Notes: generated from the sequence alone by a model not told the origin. Shown: positions 51,898 to 60,605, counted from the first letter of the stretch. The stretch is 64,000 nt of DNA from Bacillota bacterium (GCA_029974635.1 JARKQY010000031.1:62001-126000); one strand, 5' to 3'. Numbers and translations are program-made.

Positions 51898-52752
51898 TTG
51901 CAGCGGGATGATGAAATTCTTACCCTGGAAGAAGTCAGCGAGATTTTTAAAGTCAGCACCAAAACCATTTTGAAGATACTCCGGGAAGAGGATTTGCCGG
52001 CCCGAAAAATCGGTCGGGAATGGCGTTTTTCCCGGCAGGCTTTGTTTCAATGGATGGCCGGCGGCCATTCTCAGCAATATATCCATGACGAAAATCAAGT
52101 CAAGGATTATTTCGACCAAATTGCGCCCCAATATAACGAACAACGGCGCGTGGTATATGGCGACTCTTTGCGGGATATCATTTTTGGCCATGTAAAGCCG
52201 GAAAAGGAGAATGTGGTAGCCGATATCGGCGCCGGGACCGGATATTTAACATTGGAGCTGGCTAAAAAAGCGAAACGGGTAATTGCCGTAGACAATTCGG
52301 CGTCCATGCTTTCCGTCGCCAAAAGTGAAGCCGTCAAAGCCGGATTGTCGAATATCGATTTTTTGGAAGGAAATGCCGAAGAATTACCAATTAAGCCCAT
52401 GACCATTGATTTGGTTTTTGCGAATATGTTGCTCCATCATGTATCCGATCCATTGCAGGTATTTAAAGAGATGTACCGGGTTTTGAAAGCGGACGGCAAA
52501 GTTTTGATTACGGATATCATTGAGCACGAGCACAACTGGTTGCGTCAGGAAAAATCCGACCTCTGGTTTGGTTTTAACAAGGAGGATCTGGCTGAATGGT
52601 TAAAAGAGGCCGGCTTTGCTAAAATCCAAATTAAAGAGGCGGGATGCGACTGCTGCACCGGTACCAATGACGGCAGTAAGACCGTAAGAATCCCGACCTT
52701 GATGGCGATAGGGCAAAAAGAATCCGTAAAGCCGGGGCATAGAAACGGTTAA
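51898..52752 (+). CDS. HTH (excisionase-type) - SAM methyltransferase fusion
   Basis: A 284-residue fusion. Residues about 5-55 are a MerR/excisionase-type HTH (LTLEEVSEIFKVSTKTILKILREEDLPARKIGREWRFSRQALFQWM). From about 65 there is a class I methyltransferase: motif I VADIGAGTGYLTLELA, motif post-I VIAVDNS, then LVFANMLLHHVSDPLQVFKEMYRVLKADGKVLITD. Near the end, GCDCCTGTND offers a cysteine cluster that could bind arsenic or a metal. TTG 51898 follows GAAAGAGATG. Its substrate is unknown. Fusion of a DNA-binding part to a small-molecule methyltransferase suggests a dual regulator-enzyme; this is inference. Confidence 0.78.
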   Translation: MQRDDEILTLEEVSEIFKVSTKTILKILREEDLPARKIGREWRFSRQALFQWMAGGHSQQYIHDENQVKDYFDQIAPQYNEQRRVVYGDSLRDIIFGHVKPEKENVVADIGAGTGYLTLELAKKAKRVIAVDNSASMLSVAKSEAVKAGLSNIDFLEGNAEELPIKPMTIDLVFANMLLHHVSDPLQVFKEMYRVLKADGKVLITDIIEHEHNWLRQEKSDLWFGFNKEDLAEWLKEAGFAKIQIKEAGCDCCTGTNDGSKTVRIPTLMAIGQKESVKPGHRNG

Positions 52753-52798
52753 TTGAGAGTTATCTGAAAAGGTTTCTTCATTCCTTGCAGGGTGGATG

Positions 52799-52854
52799 AC
52801 TTCTTGGAAAGAAGTGTGTATTTTTTAAGAATAGGATTTATCACACTTCTTTTA
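52799..52854 (+). repeat. Dispersed imperfect-hairpin element, copy B, after the HTH-methyltransferase gene
   Basis: The reverse orientation of the element at 23021-23080: GAAGTGTG / CACACTTC arms around TTAAGAATAGG, then a T-rich end. It lies just downstream of a plus-strand stop, matching the position of copy A after znuB. Confidence 0.6.
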
Positions 52855-52899
52855 TTCATGTTAGAAATATTTGCCCTTTCATTTTTTCAAAAGATGCGA

Positions 52900-52905
52900 T
52901 ATAAT
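52900..52905 (+). promoter_or_regulatory. -10 box of the candidate ncRNA
   Basis: TATAAT nine bases before the first base of the closing stem at 52914. No strong -35 box (TTTCAT at 17 bp spacing). Confidence 0.5.
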
Positions 52906-52913
52906 AAAGGTAA

Positions 52914-53155
52914 GGGGAACGTCAAGACTTAGGACTTTAAGAATTATCAAAGGTACTTGTTCGTCCGAGTTGGTTCTTCTAAGGTAAGATGTCGATTGAG
53001 TAAGAGTGTTTTGGTTAAAAACAGATTGTGGTTTGGATGGGTGTTATCGTTTGTTTTTGTCCGTAGGATTTTCGTTTTGGTAGTTTAGTTTAATGAAGTT
53101 GAGGAATCAGGAAGTTGCAAGAAGAATTTTATCCCGGTGTAACTTGACGTTCCCC
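52914..53155 (+). ncRNA. Candidate structured RNA of about 240 nt
   Basis: The ends form a perfect 13-bp closing stem, GGGGAACGTCAAG (52914-52926) with CTTGACGTTCCCC (53143-53155). A -10 box lies just upstream and a terminator just downstream (53179-53199). The inside has no credible reading frame, is G/T-rich, and has further local pairing (for example CTTAG..AAGAA with TTCTTCTAAG). This looks like a stand-alone RNA gene. It lacks a CCA end and so is not tmRNA. 6S RNA or one of the large clostridial RNAs such as raiA are possible, but I cannot assign it. Confidence 0.6.
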
Positions 53156-53178
53156 GCTTTATACGAAATAAGAGAAAG

Positions 53179-53199
53179 TCGTCCGGGAGGACGATTTTT
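53179..53199 (+). terminator. Terminator of the candidate ncRNA
   Basis: TCGTCC, GGGA loop, GGACGA, then TTTTT. Confidence 0.8.
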
Positions 53200-53233
53200 C
53201 TAGTTTAGATTAAATGGACAAGGGGGTCCGGAG

Positions 53234-53452
53234 ATGTCCCGAGGTTTGCCGAAAGACGCCAAAATTATATATGACGCCAATTGCTGGTTGATTTTTTACT
53301 CTGAGAGCGAAAAGAGCATTTATTTCGATACTTCGGACTATCACCCCGAACCCTTTCAATTGACGCCGGTCAATTTGACGGAATTAATCCAAATTATCGA
53401 GGGGAAAAACTCGGACGATAAAAAGCTATCGCCGGAATTTTATCAGATGTAA
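53234..53452 (+). CDS. Small hypothetical protein, 72 aa
   Basis: I do not recognise it. It begins MSRGLPKDAKIIYDANCWLIFYSESEKSIYFDTSDYHPEPFQLTP, a compact alpha/beta-like small protein, with a good GGAG ribosome site. It is followed by a terminator at 53511-53541 and so is a gene of its own between the RNA and the PBP. The regular acid/aromatic pattern makes it likely to be real. Confidence 0.55.
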   Translation: MSRGLPKDAKIIYDANCWLIFYSESEKSIYFDTSDYHPEPFQLTPVNLTELIQIIEGKNSDDKKLSPEFYQM

Positions 53453-53510
53453 GGGATTTCTTCTGGAAAAAAGCGTAATGATAAAGAATAGCGTTGATGA
53501 ATATGGAGTC

Positions 53511-53541
53511 AAACCGTTGCCGAATGGTAAACGGTTTTTTT
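53511..53541 (+). terminator. Terminator after the small gene
   Basis: AAACCGTT / AACGGTTT stem with additional inner pairs and a run of seven T. Confidence 0.8.
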
Positions 53542-53596
53542 GTATTGGGATTATTTTGGTCGGGGCCATAAATTTTCCAGGCATTGGTTACAATAG

Positions 53597-53625
53597 TAAA
53601 CAGATCATTAGTAAACAGATCATTG
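53597..53625 (+). repeat. Tandem 15-bp repeat before the PBP gene
   Basis: AGTAAACAGATCATT occurs twice in a row just before the GGCGGAGGA ribosome site of the PBP gene. Confidence 0.55.
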
Positions 53626-53637
53626 GCGGAGGAATTC

Positions 53638-55296
53638 ATGGCAAGACGCGAGGAGAAGTATTATCACCGGATCTTATTCGTCTTCGGTATATTTAGCCTT
53701 ATTTTTCTAATTTTAGGTATCCGGTTAGGGAAGATTCAATTGTGGGACCATTATAAATTATCCGTTTCCGCAAGTCGGCAGCGCCGCTCGGTAATATTAA
53801 ACAACAAATTGCGGGGCGAGTTTTTGGATCGCCATGGCAAGGTTTTACGCGGTTCAAGGAACCATTGGTACTTGATGATTCAAAATAAACTTTTTGATCC
53901 GGAGAACCTGCCGAAGTTAAGTCCCGTTTTGGCAACGGATTTTTCGAATTCATTTCAAAAACATTCTCATTCCCCGCTTTGGATCTATCCGAAAGCTTTG
54001 AATCTCTGGCAAATTCAACAAATTGATCAATTAAACCTGCAGGGGATAAGAATCGTAGCCGATATTCCCCAAAGTGACGGTTTGAACAATGTTGCCTGGC
54101 ATCTCCTGGGGTTGGTCCAGCGGGGCCAAGGGTTATCCGGTCTGGAGTACTTATATGACTCTGTTATTCAAAAACACTCAACCCAGGCAACGGTTTTTAC
54201 GGTTAATGATGGATTACACCGGTATATCCCGGGGCTGGGCTTCCGTTCCCAAAGCCGGTCCAATAAAACCTCCGTTATATTGACCCTGGATCTGGGAATT
54301 CAACAGACGGTTGAAAAAGTCATGGATCAGGAAGATGTCAAAGGGGCTGTCGTAATTTTAGATGCCGAATCCGGCGATATTCTGGCCATGGCCAGCCGGC
54401 CCACCGTAAATCTGCATAATTTAATGGAAAGCATAACCAGTGCCGACAATCCCTTTATCAACCGTGCGGTCTCGGCTTATCACCCCGGTTCTATCTTCAA
54501 ACTGGTTATTTTAGCCGCCGCATTGGACAGCGGCCAATTGAATCCTTTCGCTGTTTTTTCCGACCCCGGTTATTTCCAGTCCGGCGATATAAAATGGTAT
54601 TGTACTACCTCAAATAAGTCCGGGCACGGTTCCCTGACACTTTCCGAAGCCCTGGCCTACTCCTGTAATCCCGTGTTCATTGAAATCGCCGTAAAGTTAA
54701 GACCGGCTTTAGTCTTGGATTACGCCGACAGTTTCGGCCTGGGACAACCGTGTAATATCGGTTTACGGGATGAATCCTGGGGAGAACTACCGTCAGAGGT
54801 GGACCTCTCCATAGGGGATCAGGTGAATACCGCTTTAGGGGAGGGAAATGTCTATACAACTCCCCTGCAGGTCGCTTCGTTGGTTCAAACTATTGTTAAT
54901 GACGGTATTCGCAAGATTCCCCGTTTGGTATCCGGCTATTCAACCCCTAATGGCGCCCGATGGTTTGAAACAGCCGCTCCCATCCGGGTGATTCAATCCC
55001 GGACCGCCCGGATCATCAAAGTAATGATGGCGGATGTTATCCGTTTCGGAACAGGCAAGCAAGCCGGGGTTACCGGCGGGGCGGGCGGAAAAACAGGTAC
55101 TGCTCAAAGCGGAACAGCGGATAATTATATCGAACATGCCTGGTTTGCAGGTTTCGCGCCAGAGGAGAATCCCAAGTATGTTGCGGTGGTCTTTTGCGAA
55201 CAGGGAGTTTCCGGAGGCAAAACAGCAGCGCCGATTTTTAAAGGTATTATGGAACAGGTTATAAAGATAAACGATTTAAATCAGCGACCGGAATAA
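53638..55296 (+). CDS. Penicillin-binding protein (transpeptidase, FtsI/PbpA type)
   Basis: A 552-residue class B penicillin-binding protein: one membrane segment near residues 13-34, a short non-penicillin-binding part, and the transpeptidase domain with the three active-site motifs SIFK (catalytic Ser, in AYHPGSIFKLV), SCN (in LAYSCNPVF) and KTG (in GGKTGTAQSG). It crosslinks peptidoglycan outside the cytoplasmic membrane. It has no PASTA domain. ATG 53638 follows GGCGGAGGA. Its position near sigK suggests a sporulation or elongation role, but no cell-cycle gene is adjacent. Confidence 0.88.
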   Translation: MARREEKYYHRILFVFGIFSLIFLILGIRLGKIQLWDHYKLSVSASRQRRSVILNNKLRGEFLDRHGKVLRGSRNHWYLMIQNKLFDPENLPKLSPVLATDFSNSFQKHSHSPLWIYPKALNLWQIQQIDQLNLQGIRIVADIPQSDGLNNVAWHLLGLVQRGQGLSGLEYLYDSVIQKHSTQATVFTVNDGLHRYIPGLGFRSQSRSNKTSVILTLDLGIQQTVEKVMDQEDVKGAVVILDAESGDILAMASRPTVNLHNLMESITSADNPFINRAVSAYHPGSIFKLVILAAALDSGQLNPFAVFSDPGYFQSGDIKWYCTTSNKSGHGSLTLSEALAYSCNPVFIEIAVKLRPALVLDYADSFGLGQPCNIGLRDESWGELPSEVDLSIGDQVNTALGEGNVYTTPLQVASLVQTIVNDGIRKIPRLVSGYSTPNGARWFETAAPIRVIQSRTARIIKVMMADVIRFGTGKQAGVTGGAGGKTGTAQSGTADNYIEHAWFAGFAPEENPKYVAVVFCEQGVSGGKTAAPIFKGIMEQVIKINDLNQRPE

Positions 55297-55325
55297 AGGC
55301 AGGGCAGTGGCATAATCATTTTGAA

Positions 55326-57761
55326 TCAATTGAGCCGTTGTTTCTCTTTTTCTAATTGCGTATTAACCTGGCGATAAAGGACCGGGTGTCCCTCCGGAGT
55401 ATAAACCCTCAAAGCTTCCTGAAATGCCCGGATGGCTTTATTGGCGTTTTCGTTTTTTCCTTGAACTCCGGCCAGAAAACTATAAGATAATCCAAGATTA
55501 TGCTGGACTTGGGCATAGTCTTTCGGATAACTGTCAAATGTAAATACTGATAAAGCGGCTTCATAAGCGCCTACCGCATTAAAAATCTTTTCGGCGACAA
55601 ATTTCTGGTAGGTACTTGGGCTTTGAAAACTAATGCCTTTGACGGTTTTGGCAAAGGTATCATAAGTAATTCCAATATCATTCATAATACTGGCAAATTC
55701 GTAAGGAAAATCTTCAAAGGAATAATATTTGACAGCCGCTTCAAAAGCTCTCAAGGCTCTTTGCAAAACGATATCCGTTCCTTCCGTCCCGGCCGTATTC
55801 AAATAGCAATGGCCCAGTAAAATTTGGATATCGGCGTTTTTTTCCGGATGGGATTGAGGCGTTAAGGTCTTTACAACGTTTTCGAAGGATTGTACTGCCA
55901 GGGGATAGTTCTTGGGATTGGTTTCGGCCATTTCCAGATAAGTATAACCTAACTCTTCATTTATTCCGGCATAATCAAGGGGGCATTTATCCAGCGGACA
56001 GAGTTTCAAGGCGGTTTGAAAATTGTTGAGGGCTCTGTTTAAGTTACCTTCCTTATTTTGGATATTTGCAAAACTCCGGCAGATCATGCCGGTTTTCGTA
56101 AGTATTTTCCCATGTTCCACCGGAAATAAATCGGCGGAATAAATCTTTAATGCAGCCTCATAGGGTTCCATTGCCTTGGAAAGGCTGGTGGGATCATCCT
56201 CCAATTTCGCCGCGAAAGCGTTCGTGTCGCCGAGGCTAATTAGGCTTGTGGCGTATTCAAAAGGATGGGTTTCGACATTACAGATTTCCTGCAAACTTTT
56301 AAAGCATTGTAGCGCATTTTGCAGATGCTCTTTTTGTTGGGTGGCTTTGGCCAATTCCAGCCAGACAGTCCCGATTTTATGCCGGTTCTGAAGATAGCCG
56401 ATGGAACCTTTATCTGTTTCATAAATACCAACCGCTTCTTGAAATGCGCTTACCGCCGCTTCCAGATTACGAACCGGTTCACTACCGGATTTGGCGGCTG
56501 TTTGGTATACTTCGCCCAATTGGCTTTGGATTACGGCATATTTGGCCGGGAATTCGTGTTTTGTATAAATTTTGGCCGCATCCTGCAAGCACTGGACTGC
56601 TTTTGACAAATAACCCGAAGGTTCCCGCAGATCGGCCAGGCTATGAAAAAGGATTCCCAGGTTTAAATAAGTGGAACCAAATATTTCCGAAGAGCCCGCC
56701 AGGTCATCAATTGCCAAAATGGCTTCAAAATAGCGCAGTGCCTTGGCAAGGTATTCCTCCCGGCTGTTCCGGATATTGGCGTAGAGTTTGCAGGAGCAAC
56801 CCAAGTTATATAAAATATGGGCATAATTTAACGGATACCGGGTATGAGCGGTTAATACCTCTAAGACTTTTTTACAGACCTTAATGGCTTCGTTGAGGAA
56901 AATCTCCTCTTTGGAGATTTGGGCTTTATCAATATAGATATTGGCAATATAATTTTGGAGGTGGGCGTATTCAAAAGGAAATTGAGGTAACTCATATATT
57001 TGCAGCGCTGCTTGACAAGCGGCCAAAGCCTGGTTTTTGTATTCTTCCTGGTTGTTGATATCCGCCAGCGCCTTCAACGCATGCCCCAGATTGTATTGGA
57101 CGACTGCATAAATGGTAGGAACTGATTCTTTGGGGATTTGATTCTGAAATTTAATCTCTAAGGCTTTTTCACAACAGGCAATCGCCTCATTTAAATTTTT
57201 TTCCGGTTCTTTAAATTCGGCAAGAGCATTGTACGAATTTGCCAATCCTTGCATAATCCGGATATAATCCAAAGGATTTTGTTCAGGATTGCAATTCCGC
57301 ATAGCTTTTTCCAGTAATTGTCTGGCCGATTCATGGGCAGCTTCCGATTTGGCAAGCAGGATCTCTTTTTCTTGATATTCCGATAGAGCCGTATAACAAG
57401 CCCCCAAGTCATTCTGAACTATTGCCGTCTTGATAATAATATTCCGTTTTTCATAGAGCTGAACCGATTCAGCCAAAACCTGAACCGCTTTGGTTAGATT
57501 CTCCTGGACACTGGTTTGCAAGGCTAGTCTTTTATAACAGATGCCTTGAATATATTTCAGGTAAGCTTGAATCTCCGGATCTTTGAGTTCGGACCCCCGG
57601 CTGGCAATATCCAGATAACCCTCCAAAGCTTCTTCCAATCGATTACTTTCAAGAAATTGATCCGCGCATTGGAAAAAACCGGCCAAATTTTCATCGTTGA
57701 ACCTGGGTTGCCCGTTTTCGGAGATCCTTGGATTGAGCAGGATATATCCGGTGAATTTCAT
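55326..57761 (-). CDS. Large TPR-repeat protein
   Basis: An 811-residue soluble protein made almost entirely of TPR-like helical pairs of about 50-56 residues, each with the phrase ALRAFQEALRVY or AVSAFQEAVGIY near the end and a YNLG-type start, about 14 units in all. No catalytic domain or signal peptide is visible. The first 50 residues are different (MKFTGYILLNPRISENGQPRFNDENLAGFF) and may bind a partner. The ATG at 57761 follows AGAGGTGA. It runs convergent with the PBP gene. Its job is unknown; such proteins usually scaffold complexes. Confidence 0.8.
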   Translation of the reverse strand: MKFTGYILLNPRISENGQPRFNDENLAGFFQCADQFLESNRLEEALEGYLDIASRGSELKDPEIQAYLKYIQGICYKRLALQTSVQENLTKAVQVLAESVQLYEKRNIIIKTAIVQNDLGACYTALSEYQEKEILLAKSEAAHESARQLLEKAMRNCNPEQNPLDYIRIMQGLANSYNALAEFKEPEKNLNEAIACCEKALEIKFQNQIPKESVPTIYAVVQYNLGHALKALADINNQEEYKNQALAACQAALQIYELPQFPFEYAHLQNYIANIYIDKAQISKEEIFLNEAIKVCKKVLEVLTAHTRYPLNYAHILYNLGCSCKLYANIRNSREEYLAKALRYFEAILAIDDLAGSSEIFGSTYLNLGILFHSLADLREPSGYLSKAVQCLQDAAKIYTKHEFPAKYAVIQSQLGEVYQTAAKSGSEPVRNLEAAVSAFQEAVGIYETDKGSIGYLQNRHKIGTVWLELAKATQQKEHLQNALQCFKSLQEICNVETHPFEYATSLISLGDTNAFAAKLEDDPTSLSKAMEPYEAALKIYSADLFPVEHGKILTKTGMICRSFANIQNKEGNLNRALNNFQTALKLCPLDKCPLDYAGINEELGYTYLEMAETNPKNYPLAVQSFENVVKTLTPQSHPEKNADIQILLGHCYLNTAGTEGTDIVLQRALRAFEAAVKYYSFEDFPYEFASIMNDIGITYDTFAKTVKGISFQSPSTYQKFVAEKIFNAVGAYEAALSVFTFDSYPKDYAQVQHNLGLSYSFLAGVQGKNENANKAIRAFQEALRVYTPEGHPVLYRQVNTQLEKEKQRLN

Positions 57762-58035
57762 GGTAGTTCGTCACCTCTGTGTGTCAGAAAACTACCTTTC
57801 TTTGTTAACGTTCGGTAAATGCCCGATTTATCTTTACGGTTTTTTACAACAAATTTAGGTTGGTCATAGATTTAGTAAGATTTACCACACAGGGAGACTA
57901 GCACGATTTATGCCATTTTTTCATAAGTTATTGTACGGAAGTATTTATGTCGGCGAAAAATTATCTTCGCCAACCGGTCTGTCCCCAAAAGATATTTAGA
58001 GTAACACGGCGTAAATACGCACGGAGGTGGCGTTC
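57762..58035. other. Divergent promoter region of TPR gene and sigK
   Basis: About 270 bases, AT-rich, with no gene. It should contain promoters of both genes; a sigma-E-type element for sigK could be here but I cannot pinpoint it. Confidence 0.4.
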
Positions 58036-58758
58036 ATGTTTCTCCCCTTCTTGGGGCCGGCTATTCAAATGTTTTTGGCCGGTTTTTTGTATCTCTTCGG
58101 TTATATTTCAAATAATAACGTATTTCCCCTGCCTTTGACCGAAGAGGAAGAAAGCGCTTTTTTAGCCCGTTTGGAGCAAGGAGACGAAGAAGCCCGGAAT
58201 ATATTGATTGAAAGAAATTTGCGTTTGGTAGCTCATATTGTTAAAAAATTCGATAGTACCGGCGAAGACATTGATGATCTAATATCCATCGGCACTATTG
58301 GCTTAATCAAAGGAATCGGGACTTTTAAACGAAACCGTAATACCAGACTGGCTACCTATGCGGCCCGCTGCATTGAGAATGAGATCCTGATGCATTTACG
58401 GAGCATTAAAAAGAATAAGAATGATTTACTGTTATATGATCCGATTGGTTCGGATAAGGAAGGCAACGAAATTACCTTGCTGGACATTTTGGGAACCAGC
58501 GCGGAGGTGGTTCCCGAACAAGTGGAAACCCTTTTGGAGGAAGAGAAGTTAAAAGAACGCATCAACCAGTTGAGCAAACGGGAGCGCAAAGTAATTGAAC
58601 TCCGATACGGCCTGTTGGATGGGATCAATAAGACGCAGCGGGAAATATCCAAATTGCTGAATATATCGCGGTCCTATGTTTCCCGAATTGAGAAAAAGGC
58701 ATTACGTAAATTATTTTCGGATATGAGCTTACCGAATAACAATAAGCAAAGTTCATAG
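58036..58758 (+). CDS. sigK: Sporulation sigma factor SigK
   Basis: A 240-residue sigma-70-family factor. The hydrophobic N-terminal part [39 protein letters not shown] is the membrane-bound pro-sequence of pro-sigma-K, cleaved in the mother cell. Region 2 is [42 protein letters not shown], region 4 is [45 protein letters not shown] 58036 lies behind CGGAGGTGG. The gene is intact, not split by a skin-type element. It drives late mother-cell transcription (coat, cortex), so the organism should form spores. Confidence 0.95.
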   Translation: MFLPFLGPAIQMFLAGFLYLFGYISNNNVFPLPLTEEEESAFLARLEQGDEEARNILIERNLRLVAHIVKKFDSTGEDIDDLISIGTIGLIKGIGTFKRNRNTRLATYAARCIENEILMHLRSIKKNKNDLLLYDPIGSDKEGNEITLLDILGTSAEVVPEQVETLLEEEKLKERINQLSKRERKVIELRYGLLDGINKTQREISKLLNISRSYVSRIEKKALRKLFSDMSLPNNNKQSS

Positions 58759-58840
58759 TTTCCGGCGTTTTTGGGAAAAATTTCTTTTTAAAAAGAGTGT
58801 ATATTAAATTCCGGATTGGTCATGATAATATCAGAGATTT

Positions 58841-59313
58841 GCAGTAGCTGAGGCGCAGATTGATAACGGCTCCAGCCAAACGGCCTTAGATTCGTAACGA
58901 ATCTTGTCAAATTTGTTGTGAATCTGAGGGGTCGTTATCAGTCGAGCAAAGATTGTTATGGGTTCCAAGACAACGCATCCGCGTAAGCGTTTGCGCGGGA
59001 TCCATATCAGTCGGAGCGCAGATTGTTGTAGGCAGGCCAACTTATTACGGCAGTCCGAACCGGCGATAGGATAACTATTCTATTAAAATGGTTAACCATT
59101 GAATAAAATAGTTAAGGATTGTCGCAGTAGGGAAACCCGTCTGCAGCAGTCGAGCCCAGATTGTTATTGGAGCGAAAGGGTTTGTTTGCAGTCGAACTGT
59201 TAGTTTTAAAGCTTGATTGCAGATAGATCCCCAAGTTTCAATAACAGTCGGTCAAAGGTTATCGTAGTATGTGTAATCGGTGTTTGCAGCCGAGAGGTTG
59301 CAGATATCGACGC
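58841..59313 (+). repeat. Array of irregular degenerate repeats
   Basis: Units resembling CAGTCGAGCGCAGATTGTTAT occur near 58841, 58938, 59006, 59143, 59187, 59243 and 59285. The spacing varies from about 40 to 140 bases, unlike CRISPR. Long-range pairing is visible, such as TGATAACG (58861) with CGTTATCA (near 58939). Confidence 0.55.
59072..59114. repeat. Near-perfect 43-base inverted repeat
   Basis: TAACTATTCTATT pairs with AATAAAATAGTTA with one mismatch around an inner palindrome AATGGTTAACCATT (59087-59100). Confidence 0.6.
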
Positions 59314-59868
59314 AACGTGGTGCGGTAGCCGGAGAAAAGGTTACTGCAGGTCTCTCTTATTTATACAACTTTTTTGTGAAAAATTGAAATATAGTGATTA
59401 AACGTAAGCAATTAATAATAAATTGATGATCATCGTCATACATCCCCGATATTGCTAATTTTTCCCTATAAATCATTTTTGCTAGTGACTTATTCATATT
59501 GTATAATAAAAATACGGTTCTTGTGTTCGGATTCGAAACAAGGATCAAAGAGCATATATTTGACGCAGACGTCGGCGGACAGGTACGTGCTCGTCCCACA
59601 TCCGGTTCACGCCGGCATCCGGTGTGGAGGTATCAGTTTTTTAGGTTTTTGTTTTTTGTTTTTCGTTTTATGGTTTTTGTTTTTAGGTTTCTTTTTTAAG
59701 TTTTACAATTTGCTTGTTTTGTTTTAACCACCCTTCATGGGCGGTTATTTTTTTCGCGTTTTTTGGACCAGCAATCCAGCAATACTTTTTAATAAATAAT
59801 TTATTTTACTTTTGGCTGGTTTGAGGTTACTATATTTTAGTCACAACTTTTCGCCGTTCAAAATTAAA

Positions 59869-59977
59869 CTGGTAAAACATTCGCTAAATAACGTAGCACT
59901 ATAATTTGAGAACGTTTTACCAAAGTAGAGCGGGTTCCATTATTTTTGAATGTAGTTTATTTAAAATACGCTCTACT
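59869..59977 (-). repeat. Two-hairpin dispersed element, copy 2, upstream of nrdR
   Basis: Read on the minus strand it has AGTAGAGCG / CGCTCTACT arms (9 bp perfect), then GGTAAAACGTT / AATGTTTTACC. The order and inner words match the element at 37004-37100. Confidence 0.65.
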
Positions 59978-60053
59978 AGTGAGCTATATTGCCAAAATCT
60001 ATCCAATACAGAGATATACAGAGATATTTTGTTGAAATTAGTATATAAATTTC

Positions 60054-60082
60054 TGGACACCCAAGATCTTGGGTAATATAAT
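60054..60082 (+). promoter_or_regulatory. Promoter of nrdR-nrdD-nrdG
   Basis: TGGACA (60054-60059), 17-bp spacer, TATAAT (60077-60082). Confidence 0.75.
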
Positions 60083-60106
60083 AATAGGGGGTACAATATC
60101 TAGTCT
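60059..60106 (+). promoter_or_regulatory. Pair of NrdR boxes
   Basis: Box 1 ACCCAAGATCTTGGGT (60059-60074) is a perfect 16-bp palindrome in the promoter spacer. Box 2 GTACAATATCTAGTCT (60091-60106) fits the ACACWATATATWGTGT pattern. They are separated by 16 bp, the spacing known for NrdR boxes, and overlap the promoter, so NrdR should repress its own operon. Confidence 0.78.
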
Positions 60107-60126
60107 TTTAAAAAGGAGGATTAAAA

Positions 60127-60603
60127 TTGAACTGTCCGTTTTGTGGTCATCCTGACAGCAAGGTGATTGATTCACGCGCTTCGGATGAGATGAATGCCAT
60201 TCGGAGACGCCGCGAGTGCCTGGTTTGCCAAAAACGTTTCACAACGTACGAACGAATTGAAGAAGTGCCGCTGATTATCATTAAAAAGGATGGCCGGCGT
60301 GAACCGTTCGATCGCCAAAAAGTGTTAAACGGCCTTTTAAAGGCTTGCGAAAAAAGGCCGGTTTCCTTCGCCACCCTGGAAAAACTGGTTGATACAGTTG
60401 AACGGGAATTGCGTAACCGGATGGACCAGGAAATAAAGAGTACTACGATTGGAGAATTGGTGATGGAAGGTCTCAAGGAGATCGATGAAGTCGCTTATGT
60501 GCGTTTTGCTTCTGTATATCGCCAATTTAAAGATTTAGCCATATTTATGCAGGAACTTCAAGGTTTATTAGGACAAAGAAAAAAAGTTTCGGAGGAGAAT
60601 TAA
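60127..60603 (+). CDS. nrdR: Ribonucleotide-reductase repressor NrdR
   Basis: A 158-residue NrdR: zinc ribbon [15 protein letters not shown]...[13 protein letters not shown] (four Cys) followed by an ATP-cone that senses ATP/dATP. It starts at TTG 60127 after a strong AAAAAGGAGG. It represses ribonucleotide reductase genes when dATP is high. First gene of the nrdR-nrdD-nrdG operon, with two NrdR boxes over its promoter. Confidence 0.96.
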   Translation: MNCPFCGHPDSKVIDSRASDEMNAIRRRRECLVCQKRFTTYERIEEVPLIIIKKDGRREPFDRQKVLNGLLKACEKRPVSFATLEKLVDTVERELRNRMDQEIKSTTIGELVMEGLKEIDEVAYVRFASVYRQFKDLAIFMQELQGLLGQRKKVSEEN

Positions 60604-60605
60604 GG

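Larger units (their letters stand above)
58759..60126. other. 1.4-kb non-coding region with degenerate repeats and hairpins
   Basis: No frame is convincing. It holds seven degenerate CAGTCGAGC..CAGATTGTTAT-like units (58841-59313), a 43-base near-perfect hairpin at 59072-59114, a GC-rich structured block after a TATAAT (59510-59640), a T/G-rich tract (59637-59720), the two-hairpin element copy 2 (59869-59977) and the nrdR promoter. It may host one or more RNA genes. Confidence 0.5.

Noticed and set aside
52914-53155. tmRNA
   Set aside because: The closing stem is GGGG..CCCC-like, but there is no CCA end, no tRNA-like T arm and no tag frame.
58036-58758. sigK interrupted by a skin-type element
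   Set aside because: The gene is continuous from the pro-sequence to region 4.
58841-59313. CRISPR array
   Set aside because: Repeat units are degenerate and unevenly spaced, with no constant repeat length and no cas genes in the window.
59357-59727. Frames on both strands in the T/G-rich region
   Set aside because: Phe/Leu-rich or low-complexity products from a T/G tract, without ribosome sites or family similarity.
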